Positions 35,178 to 43,572 are shown, counted from the first letter of the stretch. The stretch is 64,000 bases of DNA from Flavobacteriales bacterium (GCA_020635715.1 JACJZG010000010.1:62001-126000), one strand, 5' to 3'. Numbers and translations: made by a program. The notes: a model not told the origin generated them from the sequence alone.

Positions 35178-36643
35178 GTCGTGCCTTCCTTCGTGTCCTT
35201 CAAGGTGATCCCGAGTTCAAGCAGGCGATCGCGGATGGCATCGCTCGCTGCGAAATCCTTCTTCGCCTTGGCCTCCGCCCGCATGCGGATGAAGGCCTGG
35301 ACCAGTCCGTCCAAGGTGCGGTCATCGGCCTGGGCCGCACGTTCGTGCGTGAGACCGAGCACCTCCAGGACCATCTGCTGCATCAAGGTCCGCAGCTTGT
35401 CGATGGAAGCCGCCGTCAATGTCAGTCGACCATCGTTCACCGAGTTGATGATGCGCACGCCCTCGAAAAGCTCCCCGATCATCACCGGGGTATTGAGGTC
35501 GTCGTTCATGGCAGCGTGGCAACGTGCCTCGAGCGCGGCGACGTCCGCTCCATCGGCGGTCCCGGCCTTCAGGCCCGGCAGCAGGTCCAATGCCGCCATG
35601 AGGCGTTCCAGGCCCTTCTCCGATGCTTGCAGTGCCGCGTTGCTGAAGTCGAGCGTGCTGGCATAGTGGCTCTGCAGCATGAAGAAACGCACGGTCATCG
35701 GGCTGTAGCCCTTGTCCAGCAACTTGTGGTTCCCGTTGATCAGCTCTTCCGGCGTGAAGCCATTGCCCTCGCTCTTGGCCATCTTCCGACCGTTCACGGT
35801 GAGCATGTTGCCGTGCATCCAGTAGCGCACCGGTGCATGGCCATCGGCGGCGATGCTCTGCGCGATCTCGCATTCGTGGTGCGGGAACTTCAGGTCCATG
35901 CCGCCGCCATGGATGTCGAAGGTGGGCCCGAGGTACTTCGTGCTCATGGCGCTGCACTCGAGGTGCCAGCCCGGGAAGCCCTCTCCCCAGGGGCTCGGCC
36001 ACTTCATCAGGTGTTGCGGTTCGGCCTTCTTCCAGATGGCGAAGTCGAGCGGGCTTCGCTTCTCGTCCATCCCCTCGGTATCGCGGGTGTTGGTCAGGAG
36101 CTCGTCGATCCGGCGGCCGCTCAGTTCACCGTAGGCATACTTCCCGGCGAAGCGCGGCACATCGAAGTACACGCTGCCGTTCACCTCATAGCCAAAGCCG
36201 CTCTGGATGATGCGTTCCACCATGCCGATCTGCTCGATCAGGTGGCCGGTTGCCGTGGGCTCGATGCTCGGCGGCAGGATGTTGAAGAGGCGCATCACAT
36301 CGTGGAAGCCATTGGTGTACTTCTGCACGATCTCCATGGGCTCCAGCTGCTCCAGCCGGGCACGCTTCGCGATCTTGTCCTCCCCCTCGTCCACATCCCC
36401 CACAAGATGACCCACGTCGGTGATGTTGCGCACGTAGCGCACCTTGTAGCCGATGAAGGACAGCCAGCGGTAGAGCGTATCGAAGCTGAGGAAGGTGCGG
36501 ACATTGCCCAGGTGGACATCGCTGTACACGGTGGGGCCACAGACATACAGACCAACGCGGGGTGGGTCCAGGGGGACGAACTCCTCCTTCCTGCGGGTCA
36601 GGGTGTTCGTGATGTACAGGGGGCCATGGATCGGCTCGGACAT
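35162..36643 (-). CDS. cysS: Cysteine--tRNA ligase
   Basis: 493 aa from the ATG at 36643. Class I synthetase: the HIGH-type motif is YSDVHLGNVRTFLSF, preceded by the zinc Cys in LYVCGPTVY. Further zinc ligands are in FPGWHLECSAM and FPHHECE; HGGGMDLKFPHHE is the CysS signature, and the KMSKS motif appears as RKMAKSEGN. It charges tRNA-Cys. A -7-like TACCTTCG (36669-36662) lies 18 nt upstream. The M28 lipoprotein gene overlaps its 3' end. Confidence 0.97.
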   Translation of the reverse strand: MSEPIHGPLYITNTLTRRKEEFVPLDPPRVGLYVCGPTVYSDVHLGNVRTFLSFDTLYRWLSFIGYKVRYVRNITDVGHLVGDVDEGEDKIAKRARLEQLEPMEIVQKYTNGFHDVMRLFNILPPSIEPTATGHLIEQIGMVERIIQSGFGYEVNGSVYFDVPRFAGKYAYGELSGRRIDELLTNTRDTEGMDEKRSPLDFAIWKKAEPQHLMKWPSPWGEGFPGWHLECSAMSTKYLGPTFDIHGGGMDLKFPHHECEIAQSIAADGHAPVRYWMHGNMLTVNGRKMAKSEGNGFTPEELINGNHKLLDKGYSPMTVRFFMLQSHYASTLDFSNAALQASEKGLERLMAALDLLPGLKAGTADGADVAALEARCHAAMNDDLNTPVMIGELFEGVRIINSVNDGRLTLTAASIDKLRTLMQQMVLEVLGLTHERAAQADDRTLDGLVQAFIRMRAEAKAKKDFAASDAIRDRLLELGITLKDTKEGTTWSRS

Positions 36644-36661
36644 GATCAACGGTAAGGCCCG

Positions 36662-36669
36662 CGAAGGTA
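36662..36669 (-). promoter_or_regulatory. Putative -7 element of cysS
   Basis: TACCTTCG on the minus strand, 18 nt before the ATG at 36643; same variant as seen at 24047 and elsewhere in this window. Confidence 0.4.
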
Positions 36670-36694
36670 CAGGCCGCCGCCGACCCTTCCCGAT

Positions 36695-37597
36695 CTACTG
36701 GCGATCCTCGTCCGTGATCACGGCATCACCGCTGTAGCGGCCCTGCTTGAAGACCTGGATCCGTTGCAGGATGCCATCCTTGTCGTAGGTATAGCGCCGT
36801 CCATCATAAAGGCGCCCCTGCTTGAACTCGCCTTGCTGGGAGATGCGGAGCTGCCGGTCGTAGAGGGTGTTGTAGCCGTTCTCCCGGAAGGTGACGGCAT
36901 TGGTCGTCTCTTCAGCCGTCACGGCCGGGGCGGGTGCGGCCTTCGGGTCCACCTTCACTTCTTCGGCCTTGGGGACCGGCTTGAGGTACTTGCTGTTCGC
37001 AGCATTGATCACCCCATCGTTGAACTCGGCCACCTGCTGCAGCTGGCCATCCGGGGTGTAGCGCTTCAGCGTCCCATCCTCCTTGCCCTGTTCCACGTTG
37101 ACCTGCACGGCCAGCTGACCGTTCTCGTGGTAGTACTTCTGTTCGCCATCCCGCACACCGTCCGGGGTGAAGATGAAGTCCTGGGCCAGTTGCCCGTTGG
37201 GGTGGTAGCGTTGGAACTTGCCGGTATTGCGGTCCAGGTCCCAGTTGCCCTGCTCCTCGGTGCGGCCGCTCGGGTAGTAGGTCTTGTAGGCACCACGCGG
37301 CCGACCCATCTGGTAGGTGATCTCGCTCATCACCTTGCCGTTCGGCCAGTAGCGCTTCCACAGGCCGATACGCTTGCTGTTCGTGTAGCGGCCCTCCTCG
37401 ATCAGCTGACCATCGGAATAGCCCGGCTTATCCATGTTCGGCGCGGTCACCTTCCAGAAGCCCTGTTTCCGGCCCATCTCATCCACCCGGTTCAGGGTGT
37501 CCTGCACCATCGTACCCGCCTGGGCGAAGGAGCATTGCAAGGAGATCACCAGGAGGGCGGAAGCGGCTAGGAAGAGGGGGCGTTTCGGGAATGACAT
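36695..37597 (-). CDS. MORN-type (YwqK-like) repeat protein, exported
   Basis: 300 aa from the ATG at 37597. A signal peptide (LQCSFAQAG) precedes a run of MORN_2-like repeats, e.g. LIEEGRYTNSKRIGLWKRYW, GKVMSEITYQMGRPRGAYK, GRTEEQGNWDLDRNTGKFQR and GQLAVQVNVEQGKEDGTLKR. A KPVPKAEEVKVDPKAAPAPA linker and a last repeat (FKQGRLYDGRRYTY) follow. Such repeats form open beta-sheet surfaces with binding rather than enzymatic roles. The GTG at 37621 is an alternative start but lies before the signal peptide. A second, smaller MORN-like protein lies in the hmgA-hpd island. Confidence 0.85.
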   Translation of the reverse strand: MSFPKRPLFLAASALLVISLQCSFAQAGTMVQDTLNRVDEMGRKQGFWKVTAPNMDKPGYSDGQLIEEGRYTNSKRIGLWKRYWPNGKVMSEITYQMGRPRGAYKTYYPSGRTEEQGNWDLDRNTGKFQRYHPNGQLAQDFIFTPDGVRDGEQKYYHENGQLAVQVNVEQGKEDGTLKRYTPDGQLQQVAEFNDGVINAANSKYLKPVPKAEEVKVDPKAAPAPAVTAEETTNAVTFRENGYNTLYDRQLRISQQGEFKQGRLYDGRRYTYDKDGILQRIQVFKQGRYSGDAVITDEDRQ

Positions 37598-37649
37598 GCG
37601 ATCGTACCTGTCTTGACGCACGCGATACGTGGATGGGCTTGAAAAGGTT

Positions 37650-38600
37650 TCAGCTCTTCACGACCCGGTTCTTCAGGTGCGCCATCATATCATCCACCAT
37701 GCCCTTCAGGTCGTATTGCGGTTCCCAACCCCAATCGGCACGGGCAGCGCTGTCGTCGATGCTGCGCGGCCAGCTGTCAGCGATGGCCTGCCGCTGGTCG
37801 GGCGCGTATTCGATGGTGAAGCCCGGGATGTGGCGGCGCACCTCCGCTGCGATCTCCTCCGGATCGAAGCTGAAGCCGGACAGGTTGTAGCCGCCGCGTT
37901 GCTTCACCCGCTCCGCTGGCGCCTCCATCAGATCGATCGTCGCGCGGATGGCGTCGGGCATGTACATCATCGGCAGGGTGGTCTTCGGCCCCAGGAAGCA
38001 GGTGTATCGGCCCTGCTTGAGGGCCTCGTGGAAGATGTGTACCGCGTAATCCGTCGTCCCGCCGCCGGGCGCGCTCTTCCATCCGATGAGCCCGGGGTAG
38101 CGGATGCTCCGCACATCCACCCCGTAGCGTTGGTGGTAGTAGGCGCACCAGCGTTCCCCGGCCTGCTTGCTGATGCCGTACACGGTGGAAGGCTCCGCGA
38201 TCGTGTGCTGCGGCGTGCCATCCTTGGGGGTCGTTGGCCCGAAGACGGCGATGCTGCTCGGCCAGTAGACCTTTCGGATGCGCCCCTCGCGCGCCAGCTC
38301 CAGCACGATGAAGAGGCTCTCCATGTTCAACTGCCAGGCGAAGGCGGGGTCCTTCTCGGCGGTGGCGCTCAACAACGCCGCCAGCAGGTACACCTCCGTG
38401 ATCCCATGCTTTTCGATCACCCGTTCGATCCCGCGGCGGTCCATGGCGTTCACCATGGCGAAGGGACCCTCCTGCTTCACCTGGGGTTCCTTGATATCGC
38501 TGGCCACCACGTTGGCATTGCCGAAACGCTCGCGGAGCCCTTCCACGAGTTCGGTACCGATCTGGCCACTGGAGCCGATGACGAGGATCTTCTTGGACAT
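37650..38600 (-). CDS. tdh: L-threonine 3-dehydrogenase, short-chain (SDR/epimerase-like) type
   Basis: 316 aa. NAD-binding ILVIGSSGQIGTELVEGL at the N-terminus, the YxxxK catalytic pair in VYGISKQAGERW, and the PGLIGWKSAPGGGTTDYAVH stretch characteristic of SDR-type threonine dehydrogenases from Bacteroidota and animals. It oxidises L-threonine to 2-amino-3-ketobutyrate. A TAGCTTCG element (38612-38605) ends 4 nt before the ATG. It is divergent from trhO across only 56 nt that hold both -7 elements. Confidence 0.93.
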   Translation of the reverse strand: MSKKILVIGSSGQIGTELVEGLRERFGNANVVASDIKEPQVKQEGPFAMVNAMDRRGIERVIEKHGITEVYLLAALLSATAEKDPAFAWQLNMESLFIVLELAREGRIRKVYWPSSIAVFGPTTPKDGTPQHTIAEPSTVYGISKQAGERWCAYYHQRYGVDVRSIRYPGLIGWKSAPGGGTTDYAVHIFHEALKQGRYTCFLGPKTTLPMMYMPDAIRATIDLMEAPAERVKQRGGYNLSGFSFDPEEIAAEVRRHIPGFTIEYAPDQRQAIADSWPRSIDDSAARADWGWEPQYDLKGMVDDMMAHLKNRVVKS

Positions 38601-38604
38601 GCGG

Positions 38605-38652
38605 CGAAGCTACTCGGCACATGGCAAGGGCCGGTGGTCCTCCGTACTTTCG
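38605..38652. promoter_or_regulatory. Divergent promoter pair tdh / trhO
   Basis: Minus-strand TAGCTTCG (38612-38605) and plus-strand TACTTTCG (38645-38652) each end exactly 4 nt before their ATG. The symmetry makes this the clearest case of the short-leader arrangement in the window. Confidence 0.5.
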
Positions 38653-38656
38653 CAGC

Positions 38657-39778
38657 ATGGACACCCACCGCCTGCGCAACCTCGACCGGCCGGACATCCT
38701 CCGGGCCAAATTGGAGCGCGAGGGAGTGCAGCGCACCACCCTCTCCTTCTATCGGTACGTCCGCCTGAAGGAGGTCGAGACCCTGCGCCACGAACTCTAT
38801 CAGGAATGGGTGGCGCTCGGCGTGCTCGGGCGCGTCTACATCTCCCAGGAGGGCATCAACGCGCAGGTGAGCCTGCCGACCGCCAACCTTGCCGCCTTCC
38901 GCGCCCACCTGGATCGCCGGGAGGCCTTCGCCGATGTGCCGTGGAAGATCGCGGTGGAGGACGACGGCAAGAGCTTCCTCAAGCTCGCCATCAAGGTGAA
39001 GAAGAAGATCGTGGCCGATGGTTTGGCGGACGATGCCTTCGACGTGACCGATGTCGGCGAGCACCTCGATGCCGCCACCTTCAACCGGAAGATGGAGGAA
39101 GGCGCGCTGGTGGTGGACATGCGCAACAACTACGAATGCCTGATCGGGCATTTCGAAGGAGCTTACCTGCCCAAGGCGGACACCTTCCGTGGGGCCATTG
39201 AAGAGGTGAAGGAGGTGATGAAGGCGAAGAAGGACGCCGAGGTGCTGCTCTATTGCACCGGTGGTATCCGTTGCGAGAAGGCCAGCGCCTATCTGAAGCA
39301 CGAAGGCTTCACCAACGTGAGCCAACTGCACGGCGGCATCATCGATTACGCGCGGCAGCTGAAGGCCGAAGGGCTCAAGAGCAAGTACCTCGGCCAGAAC
39401 TTCGTGTTCGACGAGCGGCTCGCCGAGCGCATCACCGACGATGTGGTGAGCACCTGCATGCAGTGCGGCACCAAGAGCGACCGCATCACCAACTGCCACG
39501 AGGCCACCTGCAACATGCTCCTGGTGCAGTGCGAAGCGTGCGCAACGAAGTATGCCGATTGCTGCTCACCCAGCTGCCGCGAGATCCACCAGCTGCCCAT
39601 CGATCAGCAGCGCACCTGGCGCAAGGGCCGCAGCACGCGGAGTACGAAGACCAAAGCCATCAACGACCCCGAAGGCCTGCGCCGTCGCATCCGCGAAGAG
39701 GTGGAACTGCTCGCGCTCAACGGAACCCTTCACCCGGAGTTGACATCCATCATCCATCGAGAACAGACTAGCGCGTAG
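38657..39778 (+). CDS. trhO: tRNA uridine(34) hydroxylase, rhodanese-like
   Basis: 373 aa from the ATG at 38657. The N-terminal acylphosphatase-like part (LGRVYISQEGINAQVSLPT) is followed by a rhodanese domain with the active-site LLYCTGGIRCEKASAYL (Cys in CTGGIRCEK). A C-terminal cysteine-rich segment (CMQCGTKSDR ... CNMLLVQCEACATKYADCCS) may bind zinc. TrhO installs 5-hydroxyuridine at the tRNA wobble position. A longer upstream frame (from 38621) would run through the promoter and is unlikely. Confidence 0.95.
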   Translation: MDTHRLRNLDRPDILRAKLEREGVQRTTLSFYRYVRLKEVETLRHELYQEWVALGVLGRVYISQEGINAQVSLPTANLAAFRAHLDRREAFADVPWKIAVEDDGKSFLKLAIKVKKKIVADGLADDAFDVTDVGEHLDAATFNRKMEEGALVVDMRNNYECLIGHFEGAYLPKADTFRGAIEEVKEVMKAKKDAEVLLYCTGGIRCEKASAYLKHEGFTNVSQLHGGIIDYARQLKAEGLKSKYLGQNFVFDERLAERITDDVVSTCMQCGTKSDRITNCHEATCNMLLVQCEACATKYADCCSPSCREIHQLPIDQQRTWRKGRSTRSTKTKAINDPEGLRRRIREEVELLALNGTLHPELTSIIHREQTSA

Positions 39779-39831
39779 GCTTGCGCGAACGGACGACCCG
39801 CAACACGTAACGCGCCAATACGCAACCGGCA

Positions 39832-40989
39832 ATGCCCATCTACCACTCCCTCGGCAAGATCCCGCACAAGCGGCACACCGTGTTCAAGAACGGCAAGGAC
39901 CGCTACTACTACGAGCAGCTCTTCGGCACCGTCGGCTTCGATGGCATGAGCAGTTTGCTCTACCACGTGCACCGTCCCACGCAGGTGAAGAAGATCGGCA
40001 AGGCGAAGGACGTGACGCCCAAGATCGCGGTGGAGAAGAACCTGCGCTCGTTGCGCCTGCACGGCTTCAAGACCGCGCCCGCCAAGGACCACCTCGACGC
40101 GCGCAAGGCCATCCTGGTGAACAGCGATTGCGCCATCGTGCTCGCCGCGCCGCAGGCGAAGAAGGTGGACTACTATTACAAGAACGCCGACTGCGACGAG
40201 ATGATCTTCGTGCACAAGGGCAGCGGCACCCTGCGCACCTTCCTGGGCAACATCGACTTCAAGTACGGCGACTACCTGATGATCCCTCGCGGGATGATCT
40301 ACACGATGGAGTTCACCGACAGCGACAACCGCCTGTTCATCGTGGAGAGCCACCGGCCCATGTACACGCCGAAGCGCTACCGCAACTGGTTCGGGCAATT
40401 GCTGGAGCACAGCCCCTTCTGCGAGCGCGACATCCGGCGGCCGAAGAAGCTGGAGACCTACGACCAGAAGGGCAACTTCACCATCAAGGTGAAGAAGCAG
40501 AACATGCTGCACGAGCTCGTGTACGCCACGCACCCCTTCGATGTGGTGGGCTGGGACGGATACAATTATCCATACGCCTTCAGCATCCACGACTTCGAGC
40601 CCATCACCGGCCGCGTGCACCAGCCGCCGCCCGTGCACCAGACCTTTGAGACCGATGCATTTGTGGTCTGCTCGTTCTGCCCGCGTCTGTATGATTACCA
40701 CCCGCAGGCCATCCCCGCGCCGTACAACCACAGCAACATCGACAGCGACGAGGTGCTCTACTACGTCGATGGCGATTTCATGAGCCGGAATGACATCGGT
40801 CCCGGCCACATCAGCTTGCACCCCGCCGGCATCCCGCACGGTCCGCACCCTGGCGCCATGGAGCGTAGCATCGGCAAGAAGGAGACCGACGAGCTCGCCG
40901 TGATGGTTGACACCTTCAAGCCCCTGCAAGTGACCGAGGAAGCGCTGAAGATCGACGACGGGAAGTACTGGAACAGCTGGGTTGAGTGA
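39832..40989 (+). CDS. hmgA: Homogentisate 1,2-dioxygenase
   Basis: 385 aa, matching the shorter Bacteroidota form. Motifs include the cupin region NADCDEMIFVHKGSGTLRTF, FKYGDYLMIPRGMIY, and the iron-ligand region near the C-terminus with PYNHSNIDSDEVLYYV and ISLHPAGIPHGPHPGAME (His and Glu ligands). It opens the homogentisate ring to maleylacetoacetate in tyrosine catabolism. hpd, the preceding enzyme of the pathway, lies 2.8 kb downstream on the same strand, separated by the accessory island. The stop overlaps the ATG of the next ORF by one base. Confidence 0.97.
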   Translation: MPIYHSLGKIPHKRHTVFKNGKDRYYYEQLFGTVGFDGMSSLLYHVHRPTQVKKIGKAKDVTPKIAVEKNLRSLRLHGFKTAPAKDHLDARKAILVNSDCAIVLAAPQAKKVDYYYKNADCDEMIFVHKGSGTLRTFLGNIDFKYGDYLMIPRGMIYTMEFTDSDNRLFIVESHRPMYTPKRYRNWFGQLLEHSPFCERDIRRPKKLETYDQKGNFTIKVKKQNMLHELVYATHPFDVVGWDGYNYPYAFSIHDFEPITGRVHQPPPVHQTFETDAFVVCSFCPRLYDYHPQAIPAPYNHSNIDSDEVLYYVDGDFMSRNDIGPGHISLHPAGIPHGPHPGAMERSIGKKETDELAVMVDTFKPLQVTEEALKIDDGKYWNSWVE

Positions 40990-41696
40990 TGAGTGCTTTG
41001 GGCGTGCCCCCTCGCAAAGGCCTCGGGGTCGCGCTCTCCGCTTGTACTCCTCGCTCGTTCCTCGCTGCGGGGTACCCGCTGCGATCGCTCACGCGGAACG
41101 CGTTGATCGTGGTTCTGTTTGGTGCACTCTGCTCCTGCCAGAATCAAGACACCTCGGCCCAAGGGCAAGCGTCGATTTCAAGTGTGCCACATGAGACGCG
41201 CAACGGTCCGCGGCAGACTCACTACACCTCGGGCGCAGTGGAGTGGCAGTACAACTATTCGAATGACACTCTAGAAGGCCCCGCTGCGTATTTCGATTCC
41301 CTTGGTCACAAACGAGAAGAGCATTGGTATTCAAAAGGAGTTCTGAAGAGTTTGGTTGTTTACGACGCGGAGGGATTCATCATTGACACCGACTTCCGAT
41401 GGAAGGAAGATGAACTACCTGAGTTCAACCCTGCTCATATCGAGTTAGTGACCGCTGACACCTCTCTACTTGAAGGAACTGAATACAAGTTTCGCATTAG
41501 GGTGCCCGGGATACCCTACCCATACTTCCAGACATCGGTCACTAACGCAACACTTGTCAAGGCTTCAGACGACCAATTCTTGATGCGAACTAAGAGTGGC
41601 CCAACGAGCTGTATCAAGCTGATGCTCTTGGTCGGCGATAGCCTGAAAATGCCCTTCGGTGAACGTTGTTTGAACGTTTACTCGATCCGCCGCTAG
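40989..41696 (+). CDS. MORN-like exported (probable lipo-) protein, N-terminus uncertain
   Basis: Up to 235 aa. Residues ~75-130 contain MORN_2-like units (SGAVEWQYNYSNDTLEGPAA, GHKREEHWYSKGVLKSLVVY); the rest is beta-rich and unknown. A signal or lipoprotein sequence NALIVVLFGALCSC begins only at about residue 37, and the first ~36 residues (41,000-41,099) are encoded by dispersed repeat copy A. The natural start is therefore doubtful; a TTG at about 41,104 would place the hydrophobic segment at the N-terminus. GC content beyond 41,200 is clearly lower than in hmgA or hpd, suggesting recent acquisition. It is the first gene of the island. Confidence 0.65.
   Translation: MSALGVPPRKGLGVALSACTPRSFLAAGYPLRSLTRNALIVVLFGALCSCQNQDTSAQGQASISSVPHETRNGPRQTHYTSGAVEWQYNYSNDTLEGPAAYFDSLGHKREEHWYSKGVLKSLVVYDAEGFIIDTDFRWKEDELPEFNPAHIELVTADTSLLEGTEYKFRIRVPGIPYPYFQTSVTNATLVKASDDQFLMRTKSGPTSCIKLMLLVGDSLKMPFGERCLNVYSIRR
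40997..41099 (-). repeat. Dispersed ~100-bp repeat, copy A
   Basis: Read on the minus strand it begins TTCCGCGTGAGCGATCGCAG, has AGCGGAGAGCGCGACCCC in the middle and ends GGGGGCACGCCCAAA. It matches copies B (42,924-43,014) and C (43,573-43,672) at both ends and in the middle. The end next to hmgA can form a C/G hairpin before the CACGCCC tail. It begins 7 nt after the hmgA stop. Confidence 0.75.
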
Positions 41697-41762
41697 GGCC
41701 TTCTGCTGGGTGAACTCTGCTGCGCGCGCGACCCCCGGCAAGCAACCGGGCTTTTTCAGCTT

Positions 41763-41791
41763 TCTATACATGTTCCGGTGACATGTATAGA
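41763..41791. promoter_or_regulatory. Operator 1 upstream of the Fic gene
   Basis: Inverted repeat TCTATACATGT (41763-41773) / ACATGTATAGA (41781-41791): 11-bp perfect arms. The outer 8 bases give TCTATACA-N13-TGTATAGA, identical in arm sequence and spacing to operator 2, 41 bp downstream (about four helical turns). Confidence 0.8.
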
Positions 41792-41803
41792 TATCTGCCA
41801 TTT

Positions 41804-41832
41804 TCTATACATATTTGTACGACCTGTATAGA
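41804..41832. promoter_or_regulatory. Operator 2 overlapping the Fic start codon
   Basis: TCTATACA (41804-41811), 13 nt, TGTATAGA (41825-41832); the last A is the first base of the Fic ATG. Binding here would block transcription or initiation directly. The arms match operator 1 exactly. Confidence 0.8.
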
Positions 41833-42920
41833 TGGCCACCCCTTCCTATACCATAACACCGCTGCCGCCCACCGAGCCGGTAGAGACCACGGCCGTCTTT
41901 AGACGACTGGCTGAAGCTCATCGCTATCTGGCTGAGCTGAAGGGAGTTGCCGCCACCATCCCCAATGAGCGGATCCTGGTGGACACCCTATCGCTGCAGG
42001 AAGCCAAGGACAGTTCGGCCATTGAGAACATCATCACCACCGACGACGAGGTCTACCGCAGCGATTACCTGGCCAAGGCCTTCACAACGCCCGCGGCCAA
42101 GGAGGTGCATCGTTATGCCCAGGCCTTGAAGCTTGGCTTCGATGAGGTGCGCACCGCCGGTGGCATCGGGCTCAACACCATTCTCCGGGTGCAAGCCACC
42201 TTGGAGGCGAACCAAGCAGGGCTCAGGAAGCTGCCTGGCACCGTGCTGAAGAACGACCGAACGGGTGAGGTGGTGTACACACCGCCGCAGGACCACGCGA
42301 CGATCGTGGACCTGATGAACAACCTGGAAGCCTTCCTGAACCAGGACGACCTGATGGACGCGGACCCACTGGTCAAGATGGCCATCACGCACCACCAGTT
42401 CGAGAGCATCCACCCGTTCTACGACGGCAATGGACGAACGGGCCGCATCCTCAACATCCTCTACCTCGTGCGCTGCGGCCTGCTCGATCTGCCGATCCTG
42501 TACATGAGCCGCTTCATCATCCGGCACAAGTCGGAGTACTACCGCTTGCTGCAAACCGTGCGTGCCGATGGCAACTGGGAGCCGTGGGTGCTCTACATGC
42601 TCGAGGCGATCGCGCGCACCGCGCAACAGACCATCACCTTGGTGAAGGACATCCGCTCGCTGATGCAGCAGTACAAGCAGCGCATCCGCTCGGAGCAGCC
42701 ACGCCTCTATAGCCAGGACCTGCTCAACAACCTATTCCGCCACCCGTACACCAAGATCGATCTCGTGATGCGCGACATGGCAGTGACGCGCATTACCGCC
42801 ACACGCTACCTGAACGTGCTGGTGGGCATGAAGCTGCTACAGAAGGTGAAGGTGGGCCGCACGAACTTCTACCTGAACGAACCGCTGTTCGAGTTGCTCG
42901 GGAAAGGTTCGACTTATTAG
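41832..42920 (+). CDS. Fic family protein with N-terminal inhibitory motif and C-terminal winged-helix-like domain
   Basis: 362 aa. The catalytic Fic motif HPFYDGNGRTGR is intact at about 194-205 (catalytic His, phosphate-binding GNGR). An inhibitory-helix motif SSAIEN, fitting (S/T)xxxE(G/N), is at about 61-66 on the N-terminal side, which makes it a class II Fic. The C-terminal ~70 residues (PYTKIDLVMRDMAVTRITAT, RYLNVLVGMKLLQKVKVGRT) look like a winged helix-turn-helix. Fic enzymes transfer AMP (or similar) to Ser/Thr/Tyr of target proteins. Two identical operators lie upstream, one on the start codon, so autoregulation is likely. The target is unknown. It lies in the hmgA-hpd island. Confidence 0.93.
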   Translation: MATPSYTITPLPPTEPVETTAVFRRLAEAHRYLAELKGVAATIPNERILVDTLSLQEAKDSSAIENIITTDDEVYRSDYLAKAFTTPAAKEVHRYAQALKLGFDEVRTAGGIGLNTILRVQATLEANQAGLRKLPGTVLKNDRTGEVVYTPPQDHATIVDLMNNLEAFLNQDDLMDADPLVKMAITHHQFESIHPFYDGNGRTGRILNILYLVRCGLLDLPILYMSRFIIRHKSEYYRLLQTVRADGNWEPWVLYMLEAIARTAQQTITLVKDIRSLMQQYKQRIRSEQPRLYSQDLLNNLFRHPYTKIDLVMRDMAVTRITATRYLNVLVGMKLLQKVKVGRTNFYLNEPLFELLGKGSTY

Positions 42921-42923
42921 CTA

Positions 42924-43014
42924 GGGCGTGTCGGCGCCTCGAATGCAGGCGCCGTTGGCCTATCCGCAGTAGTCCTCGCTGCACTGTGGGCTATTTCCTT
43001 CTATCCTTCACGCG
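42924..43014 (-). repeat. Dispersed ~100-bp repeat, copy B (diverged)
   Basis: On the minus strand: GCGTGAAGGATAGAAGGAAA, then TAGCCCACAG, GCGAGGACT, GCGGATAG, an 8-bp hairpin CGGCGCCT/AGGCGCCG (42,932-42,954), and ACACGCCC at the end. It begins 4 nt after the Fic stop codon, just as copy A begins 7 nt after the hmgA stop. Confidence 0.65.
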
Positions 43015-43035
43015 TCTGAGAGCCGCTGCGGGCTC

Positions 43036-43530
43036 CTAGGCTCGCTCTCGCATCCAGTTCTCAGGAACGCGAACCCAAATCCCCGGGGTCAAGCAACCAT
43101 CAGCCGAGAACTTTAGCGACCGGCCATTGGCCATCTTCAGAATTTCCTTGTTCTGAATTATCGCAATCATCCGGTCGTTCAGCCTTCGAACCTCTGAACG
43201 AATGTCAACGCCATCAAGTCGCTGGGTGTCTTCGTCGGTGGCCTCATCAAAATCATGGCTTAGCTCGCTGAACCATCCAATCGATGTCATTGGACCGCCA
43301 TAGCCATGTGGACAACCAAGGCTTCGCTTGTTTTCTTCTGTGGCATGGCACCACCAGCTCACCGCTTCCACGGCGAAACCTGATTTAGTCAATTCCTCAA
43401 AGAAATCCATGTATCGTTCTCTTGGCACTATAATATCGATGTATCCATTTCCAACAACGGCAGCTGCGTATGTCTCGACGAGTCGGTCCAACTCAATTTG
43501 CCTTTCCGCAATCGTGTCCAGGTACTTCAT
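43036..43530 (-). CDS. Hypothetical protein, 164 aa
   Basis: From the ATG at 43530: MKYLDTIAERQIELDRLVET, GNGYIDIIVPRERYMDFFEE, SWWCHATEENKRSLGCPHGY, and a C-terminal GRSLKFSADGCLTPGIWVRV. It appears to be a soluble alpha/beta protein; no family recognised. An open extension to 43,692 is encoded by repeat copy C and is rejected. GC is lower than in hpd. It is the only minus-strand gene of the island and is bracketed by repeat copies B and C in inverted orientation. Confidence 0.7.
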   Translation of the reverse strand: MKYLDTIAERQIELDRLVETYAAAVVGNGYIDIIVPRERYMDFFEELTKSGFAVEAVSWWCHATEENKRSLGCPHGYGGPMTSIGWFSELSHDFDEATDEDTQRLDGVDIRSEVRRLNDRMIAIIQNKEILKMANGRSLKFSADGCLTPGIWVRVPENWMRERA

Positions 43531-43572
43531 GCTCCAGTCTGCAACGCCAAAGTATCCAACGCCGACACATTC

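Noticed and set aside
41763..41832. Toxin-antitoxin locus with a separate antitoxin
   Set aside because: No small antitoxin ORF lies next to the Fic gene; the inhibitory motif is within the Fic protein itself.
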